Of a stretch of DNA of 64,000 nucleotides, positions 50,982 to 59,772 are shown in pieces. The stretch's first letter is position 1; each line of letters starts with the position of its first letter. This stretch comes from JAVKBW01 sp040222995 (lineage in GTDB: Bacteria > Pseudomonadota > Alphaproteobacteria > UBA8366 > Aestuariispiraceae), in the NCBI GenBank assembly GCA_040222995.1, contig JAVKBW010000036.1, forward strand, positions 1 through 64,000. The letters run 5' to 3'. A program made the translations under genes and the position numbers. The notes under the pieces are model-generated. The model was not told the DNA's origin. It searched no databases and saw nothing but the letters and a program-made list of their open reading frames with translations.

Positions 50982-51914
50982 CTAGCCGAGTTCGGCTTCC
51001 AGTTCCGGAACGGCCGTGAACAGATCGGCGACAAGGCCGTAATCCGCGACCTGGAAGATCGGCGCTTCATCGTCCTTGTTGATGGCGACGATGACTTTCG
51101 AATCCTTCATGCCGGCCAGATGCTGGATCGCGCCGGAAATACCGACGGCGATATAAAGGTCCGGTGCGACGACTTTACCGGTCTGGCCGACCTGGTAGTC
51201 GTTCGGCACAAACCCGGCATCGACCGCGGCGCGCGAGGCGCCAACGGCGGCACCCAGCTTGTCGGCGACCTTGTCGAGCATGGCGAAGTTGTCGCCCGAC
51301 TGCATGCCGCGGCCGCCGGACACGACGATCCGCGCAGACGTCAGCTCGGGACGTTCGCTTTCGGTGATCTTCGCGCCCTTGAAGGTGGAGAGACCGGAAT
51401 CGCCTTCACCGCCGATGGTTTCGACAGACGCTGAACCGCCTTCGGCCGAAACCGGTTCGAAAGATGTCATGCGGACGGTGATGAATTTTGTCGCATCGCT
51501 CGATTTCACGGTCGCCATCGCGTTCCCTGCATAGATCGGCCGTTCGAACGTATCGGCATCGACAACAGCCGAAATTTCGGAAATCTGCTGCGAATCCATC
51601 AGGGCTGCGGCCCGTGGCATCACATTCTTTCCGAAAGTGTTCGCCGGCGCCAGGACATGGGTGTAGTTGGCGGCCAGCTTGACGATAACCGGGGCAACAT
51701 TTTCAGCCATCTGGTCTTTCAGTTCCGGCGCGTCGGCGCACAGAACCTTGGACACGCCGTCGATCTTCGCGGCGGCTTCGGCGACAGCGGCGCAATCGCC
51801 GCCAACGCAAAGCGCGTGGATGTCGCCGCCAATGGCTTTCGCGGCGGCGACGGTGTTCAGGGTGGCGTCTTTTATTTCAGCGCCGTCATGTTCGATCAGG
51901 ACGAGGTTGCTCAT
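50982..51914 (-). CDS. etfA: Electron transfer flavoprotein, alpha subunit
   Basis: 310 aa, FAD-binding C-terminal domain with RIVVSGGRGMQSGDNF, LADKLGAAVGASRAAVDAG, VGQTGKVVAPDLYIAVGISG and INKDDEAPIFQVADYG. Passes electrons from acyl-CoA and other dehydrogenases to ETF-quinone oxidoreductase. 19 bp after etfB. Confidence 0.97.
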   Translation of the reverse strand: MSNLVLIEHDGAEIKDATLNTVAAAKAIGGDIHALCVGGDCAAVAEAAAKIDGVSKVLCADAPELKDQMAENVAPVIVKLAANYTHVLAPANTFGKNVMPRAAALMDSQQISEISAVVDADTFERPIYAGNAMATVKSSDATKFITVRMTSFEPVSAEGGSASVETIGGEGDSGLSTFKGAKITESERPELTSARIVVSGGRGMQSGDNFAMLDKVADKLGAAVGASRAAVDAGFVPNDYQVGQTGKVVAPDLYIAVGISGAIQHLAGMKDSKVIVAINKDDEAPIFQVADYGLVADLFTAVPELEAELG

Positions 51915-51933
51915 TGTTCTGGATCCTTTCGCC

Positions 51934-52683
51934 TCAGATGACCTTGGCTTCGTTTTTCAGCTTGTCGACCAGTTCGGCGACGGAAGCGACTTTTACACCG
52001 GCTTTGCGGGTCGGCGGCTCGGCGACCTTGACGACCGAGAGCCGGTTCGAAACGTCAACGCCCAGATCGGCCGGCGAATAGGCATCGATCGGTTTTTTCT
52101 TGGCCTTCATGATGTTCGGCAGCGACGCGTAGCGCGGTTCGTTCAACCGAAGATCGACCGTCATGGCGGCCGGCAGCTTCACGTTGATTTCTTCCAGGCC
52201 GCCATCGACTTCACGCGTGACGTTCATTGATCCGTCCAGCACTTCGACTTTCGAGGCGAATGTGGCCTGCGGCCAGCCCATCAGCGCCGACAGCATCTGG
52301 CCGGTCTGGTTGGAATCGTCGTCGATCGCCTGTTTGCCGAGAATGACCAGGCCGGGGCCTTCCTTCTCGACAACGGCTTTCAGAATCTTTGCAACCGCCA
52401 GCGGTTCGACATCGGCTTCCGCCTCGACGAAAATTCCCCGGTCTGCGCCCATCGCCAGTGCGGTGCGGATGGTTTCCTGACTCTGCGTCGGTCCGATCGA
52501 AACGGCAATGACTTCTTCGGCGGCGCCGGCTTCTTTCAGACGGATCGCCTGTTCGACGGCGATTTCATCGAAGGGGTTCATCGACATTTTGACGTTTGCG
52601 GTTTCGACACCCGATTGATCCGCCTTGACGCGAATTTTCACGTTGTAGTCGACGACCCGTTTGACGGGGACCAGGACTTTCAT
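51934..52683 (-). CDS. etfB: Electron transfer flavoprotein, beta subunit
   Basis: 249 aa. MKVLVPVKRVVDYNVKIRV start, MNPFDEIAVEQAIRLKEAG, VSIGP, and ILGKQAIDDDSNQTGQMLSA (AMP-binding) followed by the RYASLPNIMKAKKKPI recognition loop. Structural partner of EtfA. Confidence 0.97.
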   Translation of the reverse strand: MKVLVPVKRVVDYNVKIRVKADQSGVETANVKMSMNPFDEIAVEQAIRLKEAGAAEEVIAVSIGPTQSQETIRTALAMGADRGIFVEAEADVEPLAVAKILKAVVEKEGPGLVILGKQAIDDDSNQTGQMLSALMGWPQATFASKVEVLDGSMNVTREVDGGLEEINVKLPAAMTVDLRLNEPRYASLPNIMKAKKKPIDAYSPADLGVDVSNRLSVVKVAEPPTRKAGVKVASVAELVDKLKNEAKVI

Positions 52684-52845
52684 ATTTGCGATTCCCTAAA
52701 GGTTCGAGAGGATTTGCTGGACATAGTTTGGCCGAGGTTTTGAAGTTTCCGCGTCGAATAGTCAAGGCAGGAAGTGGCGTTTACTGGTCTGTTTGCGACA
52801 GCGAGTAGCAATTCGGAATGCGAAGGGTGCTATGCCGCCTTGAAT

Positions 52846-53631
52846 CTACAGATAGCCGGTTGGCCGGGCCGTCCAGGCCGCGACATGGTTCACCTGCGAT
52901 TTGCGGCGACCTATTTCTCCATCCGGGGCAAGATGCCAGTCCCACCGGGCGATCGGCTCGGCCAACTGATGGTCAGCAAGAATTTCCGTCCGGGTGGTTT
53001 CACCTTTTTTCTTTTCGGTGCGGGCTTCATCGCCGGTCAGCACCCGTACGGCATCGAAGCTGTTCAGCCAGTCGATATGGCGGGCGATCAGGTTAAACTC
53101 CAGTTCCGCCGACCGGTCCGGATCCAGATTGACGCGTCGTCCCAGTTGCCGCAGCGGAATTACCGAAAGCTGTGAAATAACATTCGCCGAAATGACCAGA
53201 TCGACATCCGGCTGATTGAGGAAAAACGCCGGAACGGAAACGTGGTTGGGCCAGTGTCCCTTGTGGGCCAGCTTTGCAACATTCGTCAGGTCGGCATGCA
53301 CGGTTTTTAGCGACCGGCTGGTCAGGGCGGCGGCGCGAATGTTCCATGGGTGGATCGCATCCATCAGAAAGACCCTGTCGAAGGTTCCCGCAAGCTCATC
53401 CAGCGGCAGATCGAAACCATAGCCGGAACCGGCGACGATAGCCGTTCTGTGCGACGGGCACAGGCTGATCGCGTCTCGGATCACCTGTTTGCACTTGTCC
53501 AGATGCGGCTGCCATGCGGCGCGGTTGCGCCGGTAACGGGCATGGTAGCCCATCGTTTCGAAAGGATATCCGCAGGTTCTTGCCCAGCGGGGACAGGGCG
53601 TTACCAGATATTCCAGCGCCTCAAGAATCAC
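52846..53631 (-). CDS. Hypothetical 261-aa protein, possibly methyltransferase-like
   Basis: Starts with GTG (ILEALEYLVTPCPRWART), 12 bp after pduO. The middle resembles a Rossmann-type methyltransferase core: TAIVAGSGYGFDLPLDEL (glycine-containing motif I), RVFLMDAIHP (acidic motif II) and LVISANVISQLSV. The family is seen next to pduO/etf genes in relatives, but I cannot assign a substrate. Operon with pduO upstream and etfB downstream. Confidence 0.78.
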   Translation of the reverse strand: MILEALEYLVTPCPRWARTCGYPFETMGYHARYRRNRAAWQPHLDKCKQVIRDAISLCPSHRTAIVAGSGYGFDLPLDELAGTFDRVFLMDAIHPWNIRAAALTSRSLKTVHADLTNVAKLAHKGHWPNHVSVPAFFLNQPDVDLVISANVISQLSVIPLRQLGRRVNLDPDRSAELEFNLIARHIDWLNSFDAVRVLTGDEARTEKKKGETTRTEILADHQLAEPIARWDWHLAPDGEIGRRKSQVNHVAAWTARPTGYL

Positions 53632-53643
53632 GCCGGAAACCGA

Positions 53644-54207
53644 TCAACGATTTGCGCCTGGCGTCCACAGCACATCGCCCTTGCCGGCATCGTTGCAATG
53701 TCGGGAAAGCACGAAAAGCAGATCGGACAATCTGTTGAGGTATTTGACGGCCGGTTCGCCGACCGGTTCGGCGCGGGCCAGTTCGACGACCTCGCGCTCG
53801 GCGCGGCGTGTTACGGTCCGCGCCAGATGCAGATAGGCCGATGCGGCGGACCCGCCGGGCAGAACGAAACTTTTCAGTGACTCCAGCGGTTCGTTGTATG
53901 CGTCTATTTCGCGTTCCAGGCGCTCGACCTGTTCCTGAGAAACCCGCAAAGCTTCCCGGCGACGTTCCTTGCCTTCGGGTGTGCACAGATCGGCGCCGAG
54001 ATCGAACAGGTCGTTCTGAATGCGCGCAAGTGTTTCGTCGGCATCCGCTGCCGTATGAAGCCGGGCCAGCCCGATACAGGCATTCGCTTCATCGACGCTG
54101 CCGTAGGCTGCGACGCGGATGTCGTCCTTTACCCGCCGCGATCCGTCGCCCAGCGATGTCTCGCCGGCGTCGCCGCCGCGGGTGTAGATTTTCGTCAAGG
54201 TGACCAT
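53644..54207 (-). CDS. pduO: PduO-type cob(I)alamin adenosyltransferase
   Basis: 187 aa five-helix bundle. TKIYTRGGDAGETSLGDGSR is the ATP-binding signature; YGSVDEANACIGLAR, LPGGSAASAYLHLARTVTRRAER and LNRLSDLLFVLSR complete it. Makes adenosylcobalamin, the cofactor needed by NrdJ. The start MVTLTKIY is fixed by family alignment. 23 bp after the twin-transmembrane gene. Confidence 0.95.
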   Translation of the reverse strand: MVTLTKIYTRGGDAGETSLGDGSRRVKDDIRVAAYGSVDEANACIGLARLHTAADADETLARIQNDLFDLGADLCTPEGKERRREALRVSQEQVERLEREIDAYNEPLESLKSFVLPGGSAASAYLHLARTVTRRAEREVVELARAEPVGEPAVKYLNRLSDLLFVLSRHCNDAGKGDVLWTPGANR

Positions 54208-54230
54208 GGCGCTCGCCGACCCCTGCAGGT

Positions 54231-54434
54231 TCAGCCGCCCTGGCGCATCAGGTAGAGGCCCAAAGCGAACATTGCCAGAGCGAACATCTGCGCCACGATC
54301 CGCATGCGCATCAGGCGGTTGCCCCATTTTGCGTTGAATTCGCCTCCGCGCACCATGGCGAACAGGCCGGTCGCCAGAATGCCCACGGTCAGGCCCATGC
54401 CGATGATCATCAAAATTATAGCTGCTGCTGTCAT
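54231..54434 (-). CDS. Twin-transmembrane (HIG1-domain) small protein
   Basis: 67 aa: two hydrophobic helices (AAAIILMIIGMGLTVGILATG, cut here to the first span, and MFALAMFALGLYLM) joined by a short basic loop (GGEFNAKWGNRLMRMRIVAQ). HIG1-type proteins associate with respiratory complexes in eukaryotes and alphaproteobacteria. ATG 54434 chosen; upstream in-frame ATG 54470 is less typical. Confidence 0.85.
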   Translation of the reverse strand: MTAAAIILMIIGMGLTVGILATGLFAMVRGGEFNAKWGNRLMRMRIVAQMFALAMFALGLYLMRQGG

Positions 54435-54495
54435 GTGTCCGATATAGGCGATACGGCAGGGCTTTTCCACCGCAATTTCCCGTGGTCGGTGATTT

Positions 54496-54999
54496 CTAGG
54501 GCGACGGGACAGGGATATAGCTTTTGTAGTGGTCCAGCGTCACCCAGAACAGCCATTCGCCGGCCTGTCCTTCGACATAGACAAGACGGCGGGCGTTTCG
54601 CTTGCCGCAGGCATAATCCAGATCGGCGATCCTGTAAGATCCCTCGTAGGCCCGGGGCAACAACCCTTCGCGGTTCTCGAACGGGTAAGCGCCGATGGCC
54701 AGCCCGGTTTCGATCCGGCACAAATCGTCGCCCGGGTTCCAGCCCCGCGCCTGGGCTTCGTCCTTGCGCAGGTAGCATGTCGGCGCATAGCCGGTTTCGA
54801 CGATACTGCTGATCGTTCCCAGAAAAGCGCGAACCCGGTCCAGGCCGATCCGGGTGGCGAAATCACGCAGTTTTTCCTCATATGTGGCTGAAACCGGGAA
54901 CGTCGATCCGCAGACAACCGGTTCCGCTGCGCCGGCCCGCCCGGGAAGGACAAAGATCAGACAGGCGACAAGAAGCAGAGGCCGCAATATCCGAACCAT
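54496..54999 (-). CDS. Exported barnase-like (RNase N1/T1 family) protein lacking the catalytic glutamate
   Basis: 167 aa; signal peptide to about residue 24 (PGRAGAAEP). Residues 58-165 align with barnase: YLRKDEAQARGW to YITKSEAQALGW, AYPFENREGLLP to DIFSNREGKLP, YRIADLDY to WREADINY, GKRNARRLVY to GFRNSDRILY, TLDHYKSY to TTDHYQTF. The base-binding NRE, both Arg (R134, R138) and the general acid H157 are kept, but the general base Glu (barnase E73) is Ile124, read from the nucleotides. Six cysteines suggest disulfides. No barstar-like gene is adjacent. Activity is doubtful or altered. Confidence 0.85.
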   Translation of the reverse strand: MVRILRPLLLVACLIFVLPGRAGAAEPVVCGSTFPVSATYEEKLRDFATRIGLDRVRAFLGTISSIVETGYAPTCYLRKDEAQARGWNPGDDLCRIETGLAIGAYPFENREGLLPRAYEGSYRIADLDYACGKRNARRLVYVEGQAGEWLFWVTLDHYKSYIPVPSP

Positions 55000-55011
55000 C
55001 GAATGCGGAAA

Positions 55012-55314
55012 TCAGTCGCGGGTTTTGGGCGGTGGCGGGTGCCGCTTCAAGCCGCGCCCGCTTTTGGACGCCTGATCCCTCGGCTTGCGGCGCGCGGCTG
55101 CACCCGGAAACCGAAGAACGTTATCAGGCGTAGGCTTCGCTTCGACAATCATACTGTCGAGATGACCCTCGGCCGCGGCGCGTTCAAACCGCTGGGTTGC
55201 GGCGATGCCTTCGAATTCCTCGCCGTAGGCAAGAGGGTAGATGGCATTGTATCCGCCATGACGGTATCGGATGAGGCAACTCGGTCGACGGCCATAAGCC
55301 CACAAATCTGACAT
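55012..55314 (-). CDS. Hypothetical 100-aa protein
   Basis: Starts MSDLWAYGRRPSCLIRYRHG with AGGAGG 7 bp before ATG, so translation is well supported. Aromatic/basic N-terminal half (YNAIYPLAYGEEFEGIAATQRF) and a basic, Pro-rich tail (KSGRGLKRHPPPPKTRD). It is not like barstar. No named family. 12 bp upstream of the barnase-like gene, probably co-transcribed. Confidence 0.72.
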   Translation of the reverse strand: MSDLWAYGRRPSCLIRYRHGGYNAIYPLAYGEEFEGIAATQRFERAAAEGHLDSMIVEAKPTPDNVLRFPGAAARRKPRDQASKSGRGLKRHPPPPKTRD

Positions 55315-55514
55315 CTGCAACCTCCTGTCGTTGCCTTCCTGATCGGAAGAGTGTTCTGCAACACGTGGCATGCTTTATCGCCCTGTTCAAGGGCATATCA
55401 GTGACAACACGACGATTCGCTTGGCGAAGGATACCTTGCATCGGGACGCCGCCATACAGAGGTTGCAGTGGCCCCGGGTTGCGCTGAATGTTACGGACGC
55501 GCAAAGGACTGGAT

Positions 55515-56456
55515 ATGGATATCGTCATAAACGTTATCGGCCCCGTTTTCGGCATTGTGATCATGGGGTATGCGGCGACGAAAGTCGGATGGTTCAGCGA
55601 ATCCGCCGCGGACGGTCTGGCCCGGTTCGTGTTCGATTTCGCAATCCCGATTTTTCTGTTTCGCACCCTGGCGACAAGCCCGCTGCCGGACAGTTTTCCG
55701 CTCGACCTGTTCGCGACCTACTATATCGGATGTTATGGCGGCTATGCGGCCGGCGTGCTTGTCGGGCGGTTTGTGTTCGGACGCAACTGGATGGGCGCGG
55801 TGCTGACAGGCCTGGCCTGTTCGTTCGGCAATACGATCCTGCTGGGCGTGCCGCTGGTACTGCGGGCCTTCGGCGATGAAGGCGCTGTGCCGATGTTTCT
55901 GATCCTGTCGGTGCATGGCCTGACGTTATTCACCGCAACCACACTTTTCATGGAACTCGCAAACAAGGGCGACACCTCTTTTGCGGCGCTGCCTTTGAAG
56001 GTTCTTCGCAACATGGCGGCGAACCCCATAATTCTCGGCCTCGCCGGTGGACTGATCGCCAATCTGACCGGATTCACGCTACCGGGAATTATCGACGATG
56101 TCGGTCGCCTGATGCAGGCCGCCGCCAGCCCCTGTGCCCTTTTCGCGCTCGGAGCGACCGTCGCCCGTTTCGGATTTGCCGGTCGGTTGACCCAGACAGG
56201 CGTTGTCATGGCCATCAAGATGGTCGCCATGCCGCTTGCCGTCTGGCTTCTGGCAACCAGGGTTTTCGATCTCGACCCCCTGTGGGCGATGGTTGCGACC
56301 CTGATGGCGGCGCAGCCGTCCGGCGCAAACGTTTATCTGTTCGCATCGCGCTATGGAACGGCGACAGCGATCGCATCGTCGACGGTGTTCCTTTCGACCG
56401 CGGTTTCAATCGTTACCATCAGCGCCCTGCTTTATTCTTTCGGATTGACCGGGTAG
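55515..56456 (+). CDS. AEC-family (auxin efflux carrier-like) transporter
   Basis: 313 aa with about ten hydrophobic helices in two inverted halves. GIVIMGYAATKVGWFSE, FDFAIPIFLFRTLA, GLACSFGNTILLGVPLVLRAFG and AAQPSGANVYLFASRYG are typical. Substrate unknown; bacterial relatives transport malonate or malate. Start ATG 55515 chosen by family; ATG 55488 is upstream. Confidence 0.93.
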   Translation: MDIVINVIGPVFGIVIMGYAATKVGWFSESAADGLARFVFDFAIPIFLFRTLATSPLPDSFPLDLFATYYIGCYGGYAAGVLVGRFVFGRNWMGAVLTGLACSFGNTILLGVPLVLRAFGDEGAVPMFLILSVHGLTLFTATTLFMELANKGDTSFAALPLKVLRNMAANPIILGLAGGLIANLTGFTLPGIIDDVGRLMQAAASPCALFALGATVARFGFAGRLTQTGVVMAIKMVAMPLAVWLLATRVFDLDPLWAMVATLMAAQPSGANVYLFASRYGTATAIASSTVFLSTAVSIVTISALLYSFGLTG

Positions 56457-56496
56457 AAAAACCGCGGTTTCAAACACCGGAGCAGGAGAGCAGCAG

Positions 56497-57387
56497 ATGA
56501 AAGAGATGTCGGGCCGGGCGGGATATCGCCGTCACATCGACCTTTGCAATAATGCCGATATCGGCCGGTATCTGCCGCTGGTCGTCGGACAGGAACGGCT
56601 GGGCTGGGTACGCCGGGACCGCCTGGACCGTCTGCGTGAGTTTACCAAAGCCTTCGAGGTGTTCGGTCACGGCATCCGCATGAATGGTGCGCTGCCCGAT
56701 GCCGATGCCCGCACGGCCGCGCTGGCGGAGGTCGCCGAAAGGCTGGCCGCGACAGGCGATATCGCAAAGGTGCGGGGCGAACTGTATCCGGCGGTGCCGA
56801 CCTGGGGGCAGACGCCGCGGTTTCTGTTCGACCGGGCGCTGGCGCCGTACTTCGGTCTGCGTGCGTATGGCGTGCATCTGAACGGCTATGTCCGCAAGGC
56901 GGACGGTCTGCACCTCTGGATCGGGCGGCGGGCGGCGGACAAGCCGGTTGCACCGAATATGCTCGACAATACCGTCGCCGGCGGTCAGCCGGCCGGCCTG
57001 TCGCTGCGCGATAACCTGATAAAGGAAAGTGCGGAAGAAGCGGGCATTCCACGCGATCTTGCAGAACAGTCGGTCGCCGTGGGCTGTACGACGTACCAGT
57101 ACGAAACCGAAACAGGCATCAAGCCGGATTGCATGTTTTACTATGATCTGGAAATGCCAGCGGATTTTGTTCCGGAAAACACAGACGGCGAAATCAGCGA
57201 GTTTACTCTGATGCCGGCTGCCGACGTGATGCGGATCGTCCGCGATACCGATGAGTTCAAGTTCAATTGCAATCTCGCCCTGATCAGTTTCTTCATCCGG
57301 CATGGGTTGATCGACCCGGATTCAGAGTCCGACTACGCCTTTCTATGCGAAGGGCTTGGGGCGGGACGGACCGCCGTCAAGGACTGA
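56497..57387 (+). CDS. NUDIX hydrolase with DUF4743 N-terminal domain
   Basis: 296 aa. N-terminal DUF4743 (RYLPLVVGQERLGWVRRDR, FLFDRALAPYFGLRAYGVHLNGY) as in fungal and bacterial thiamine-pyrophosphokinase-related proteins, then a NUDIX box: GGQPAGLSLRDNLIKESAEEAGI is the GX5..EXXEEXG helix in slightly altered form (Lys for Arg). Likely hydrolyses a nucleoside diphosphate-type or thiamine-like compound. Follows the AEC gene after 40 bp. Confidence 0.92.
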   Translation: MKEMSGRAGYRRHIDLCNNADIGRYLPLVVGQERLGWVRRDRLDRLREFTKAFEVFGHGIRMNGALPDADARTAALAEVAERLAATGDIAKVRGELYPAVPTWGQTPRFLFDRALAPYFGLRAYGVHLNGYVRKADGLHLWIGRRAADKPVAPNMLDNTVAGGQPAGLSLRDNLIKESAEEAGIPRDLAEQSVAVGCTTYQYETETGIKPDCMFYYDLEMPADFVPENTDGEISEFTLMPAADVMRIVRDTDEFKFNCNLALISFFIRHGLIDPDSESDYAFLCEGLGAGRTAVKD

Positions 57388-57396
57388 CAGGCGCGG

Positions 57397-58281
57397 CTAC
57401 GATGGCGTCTGGCCGCTGAACCCGACCAGCGCGCGCACCTCGGCCGGCGTTTTACCTGCCTCACGCAAGGCGGCAATGGTCAGCGACCGTTGCCGTTTCG
57501 ACAGGCGCTCGCCATCCGCATCGGTCAGAACCCTGTGATGGTGGTAGGCGGGTTCCGGTAGGCCGAGCAGCGATTGCAGGATTCGGTGAATGGCCGTCGT
57601 TTCCAGCAGGTCTGCACCGCGCGTCACCAGCGATATATGCTGCAGCCCGTCATCGACAGTGACGGACAGATGGTAGCTGGTGGGTACTTCCTTGCGGCCC
57701 AGTACGACATCGCCGCAGGCGACGGGATCGACCGGAACGATACCCCGTTCGCGATCGGTAAAGGCCAATGGTCCGATCATCCGGGCCGCCCTGTCCATGT
57801 GCAGGCGCATTGCCGGCGACTGCCCGGCGGCCTCCCGTTCCGCCGTTTCCGCTCTGCTCAGGGTCTTGCAGGTGCCGGGGTAAAGCGGTCCGTCAGGCCC
57901 GTGCGGCGCGCTGGCGGATGCCGCGATTTCCTTGCGTGTACAGAAACACGGATAGATCAGCCCGCCTTCCTCCAGCGAATGCAGGAAGTGGTCGTACAGG
58001 TCGAAATGCTCCGACTGCCGGCGCACCGGTCCGTCCCATTCAATACCCAGCCATTCCAGATCGCGGTAAATGGCGTCTTCGAATTCTGGCCGGCACCGTC
58101 CCCGGTCGATATCCTCGATCCGTAGCAGAAACCGGCCGCCGGCTTTTCTTGCCGCCTGTTCCGCAAACAGGGCTGAATAGGCGCTGCCGAGGTGCAGCAA
58201 ACCGGTCGGGCTCGGGGCGAACCGTGTCGTCACCGGCGGCATGTTCGGTTGAACGCCGAAAGAGGGGGGTATGTCCGTCAT
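57397..58281 (-). CDS. gluQRS: Glutamyl-Q tRNA(Asp) synthetase
   Basis: 294 aa; truncated glutamyl-tRNA synthetase-like catalytic domain without an anticodon-binding domain. TTRFAPSPTGLLHLGSAYSAL (HIGH-class motif), LRIEDIDRGRCRP and LSKRQRSL (KMSKS-like) are present, with zinc-type cysteines in CFCTRKE and GTCKTL. It charges glutamate onto queuosine 34 of tRNA-Asp. Start MTDIPPSFG favoured over 58317. Depends on the queuosine pathway at 0.6-6.8 kb. Confidence 0.94.
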   Translation of the reverse strand: MTDIPPSFGVQPNMPPVTTRFAPSPTGLLHLGSAYSALFAEQAARKAGGRFLLRIEDIDRGRCRPEFEDAIYRDLEWLGIEWDGPVRRQSEHFDLYDHFLHSLEEGGLIYPCFCTRKEIAASASAPHGPDGPLYPGTCKTLSRAETAEREAAGQSPAMRLHMDRAARMIGPLAFTDRERGIVPVDPVACGDVVLGRKEVPTSYHLSVTVDDGLQHISLVTRGADLLETTAIHRILQSLLGLPEPAYHHHRVLTDADGERLSKRQRSLTIAALREAGKTPAEVRALVGFSGQTPS

Positions 58282-58337
58282 CGATCCCGACTTGCTTTTT
58301 CGCGCCGGCAAAGTCAACTGGATGATCAGAGGGCGCT

Positions 58338-58952
58338 ATGATTGACGAATCCATGATTCGAACCGGCCTTGCAGCGCTGTCGGCCTGCGACGACGACCTG
58401 CGGCGCGGTGTCGAACAGGTAGGGCTCCCGGCGCCCCGCGGCCGGGATCGCGGTTTCGGGTCGCTGTTGGCGGCCATCGTTTCCCAGCAGGTGTCGAAAG
58501 AGGCCGCCGCAGCGATCTGGGGCAGGGTACAGAGCCTGATGCCGACTGGGTCGCCGGGGGAACTGCTGTCGCATGACGATGATGCCTTACGCGGCGCCGG
58601 GCTATCACGACCGAAAATCATCTATGCAAGGGGGCTGGCTACCGCGATCGATACCGGTGAGCTGGACATGGACGCGTTGGCCGGGATGGAGGACGAAGCG
58701 GTTATCGAAGCCCTGTCGTCACTGAAGGGAATCGGCCGCTGGACGGCGGAAGTCTACTGCCTGCATGCGCTGGGTCGTCCCGATATCTTTCCCGCCGACG
58801 ACCTTGCGCTGCTGGAAGCCCTGCGGCGGCTGAAAGGCCTGGAAGACCGCCCCAAACCGAAACAGGCGCGCGACCTCATCGCACACTGGTCTCCCTGGCG
58901 GAGCGTCGGGTCGGTTTTTCTTTGGCATTACTACCGGGGCGCGCCGCAATAG
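58338..58952 (+). CDS. AlkA-type DNA-3-methyladenine glycosylase
   Basis: 204 aa helix-hairpin-helix/GPD enzyme: AAIVSQQVSKEAAAAIWGR, LSRPKIIYARGLA, LSSLKGIGRWTAEVYCLHAL (HhH) and the catalytic Asp in FPADDLALLEAL. Removes alkylated purines from DNA in the cytoplasm. Divergent from gluQRS, 56 bp apart. Confidence 0.94.
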   Translation: MIDESMIRTGLAALSACDDDLRRGVEQVGLPAPRGRDRGFGSLLAAIVSQQVSKEAAAAIWGRVQSLMPTGSPGELLSHDDDALRGAGLSRPKIIYARGLATAIDTGELDMDALAGMEDEAVIEALSSLKGIGRWTAEVYCLHALGRPDIFPADDLALLEALRRLKGLEDRPKPKQARDLIAHWSPWRSVGSVFLWHYYRGAPQ

Positions 58953-59046
58953 CGTATGATGACTTGGCATGACTGGGCGGCGTTGGAAAGAACATGGCAT
59001 TTAGCTTACAAAATGATGATAATTTCAGACCGGTAGACGCTAAAAC

Positions 59047-59076
59047 TTGTGTATAAAAAAGGAATCCGTCTAGTAT
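59047..59076 (+). promoter_or_regulatory. Candidate sigma-70 promoter of the HNH gene
   Basis: TTGTGT, 18 bp, TAGTAT; 67 bp before the ATG in an AT-rich 190-bp gap. Match to TTGACA/TATAAT is moderate. Confidence 0.35.
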
Positions 59077-59142
59077 TTGTCCATCATTCAAGTAAGCGCG
59101 TTGACCGTTACCTAATCGACGCAAGAAAAAGGATGGTAAAGT

Positions 59143-59703
59143 ATGACGGTCGCATTTGAACAACAGCCCACTCTGGTGTTGAACGCCGACTTTCGACCGT
59201 TGAGCTATTTTCCTCTTTCTCTCTGGTCATGGCAGGACACGGTGAAAGCCGTAATCGCCGACCGGGTTTCGGTTCTCAGCGAATACGACACCCAGATCCA
59301 CAGCCCCAGTTTTGCGATGGCCCTGCCCAGCGTTATCGCGCTTCGCGACTATATTAAGCCCGGCAAGAAGCCGGCCTTTACACGGTTCAATGTTTTCCTG
59401 CGCGACCGGCTGGTGTGTCAGTATTGCGGCGAACCCTATCCTGCGCATGAACTGACATTCGATCACGTCGTGCCGCGCAGTCAGGGCGGTCGCACGACAT
59501 GGCAGAATGTGGTTTCCGCCTGTTCCGCCTGTAACCTTCGCAAGGGCGGCAGAACGCCCCGGCAGGCAGGCATGCCGCTGCTGGCCGATGCGGTGGAACC
59601 CAGCACCTATGTGCTGCTTGAGCACGGCCGGTCCTTCCCGCCGAACTTCCTGCATGAAAGCTGGAACGATTACCTGTACTGGGATACCGAGCTGGAACGG
59701 TAA
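59143..59703 (+). CDS. HNH endonuclease
   Basis: 186 aa. N-terminal part LVLNADFRPLSYFPLSLWSW is typical of the bacterial small HNH family. The C-terminal nuclease has VCQYCGEPY, LTFDHVVPRSQGG, TTWQNVVSACSACNLRKGG: a Cys4 zinc frame with the HNH residues His, Asn. Usually a chromosomal single copy in alphaproteobacteria; role in DNA or RNA metabolism is unclear. GGATGG sits about 6 bp before ATG. Confidence 0.93.
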   Translation: MTVAFEQQPTLVLNADFRPLSYFPLSLWSWQDTVKAVIADRVSVLSEYDTQIHSPSFAMALPSVIALRDYIKPGKKPAFTRFNVFLRDRLVCQYCGEPYPAHELTFDHVVPRSQGGRTTWQNVVSACSACNLRKGGRTPRQAGMPLLADAVEPSTYVLLEHGRSFPPNFLHESWNDYLYWDTELER

Positions 59704-59772
59704 GGCCGCTTCCGGTGCGCGATTCACATTTGCTTTGCCTGAGAAATGGGATTGGTTTATTCCGGTTCCTGC

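Noticed and set aside
55012..55314. Neighbour of the barnase-like gene considered as a barstar-type immunity protein
   Set aside because: Basic and Pro-rich; barstar is small and acidic with a characteristic Asp/Trp pattern that is not seen.
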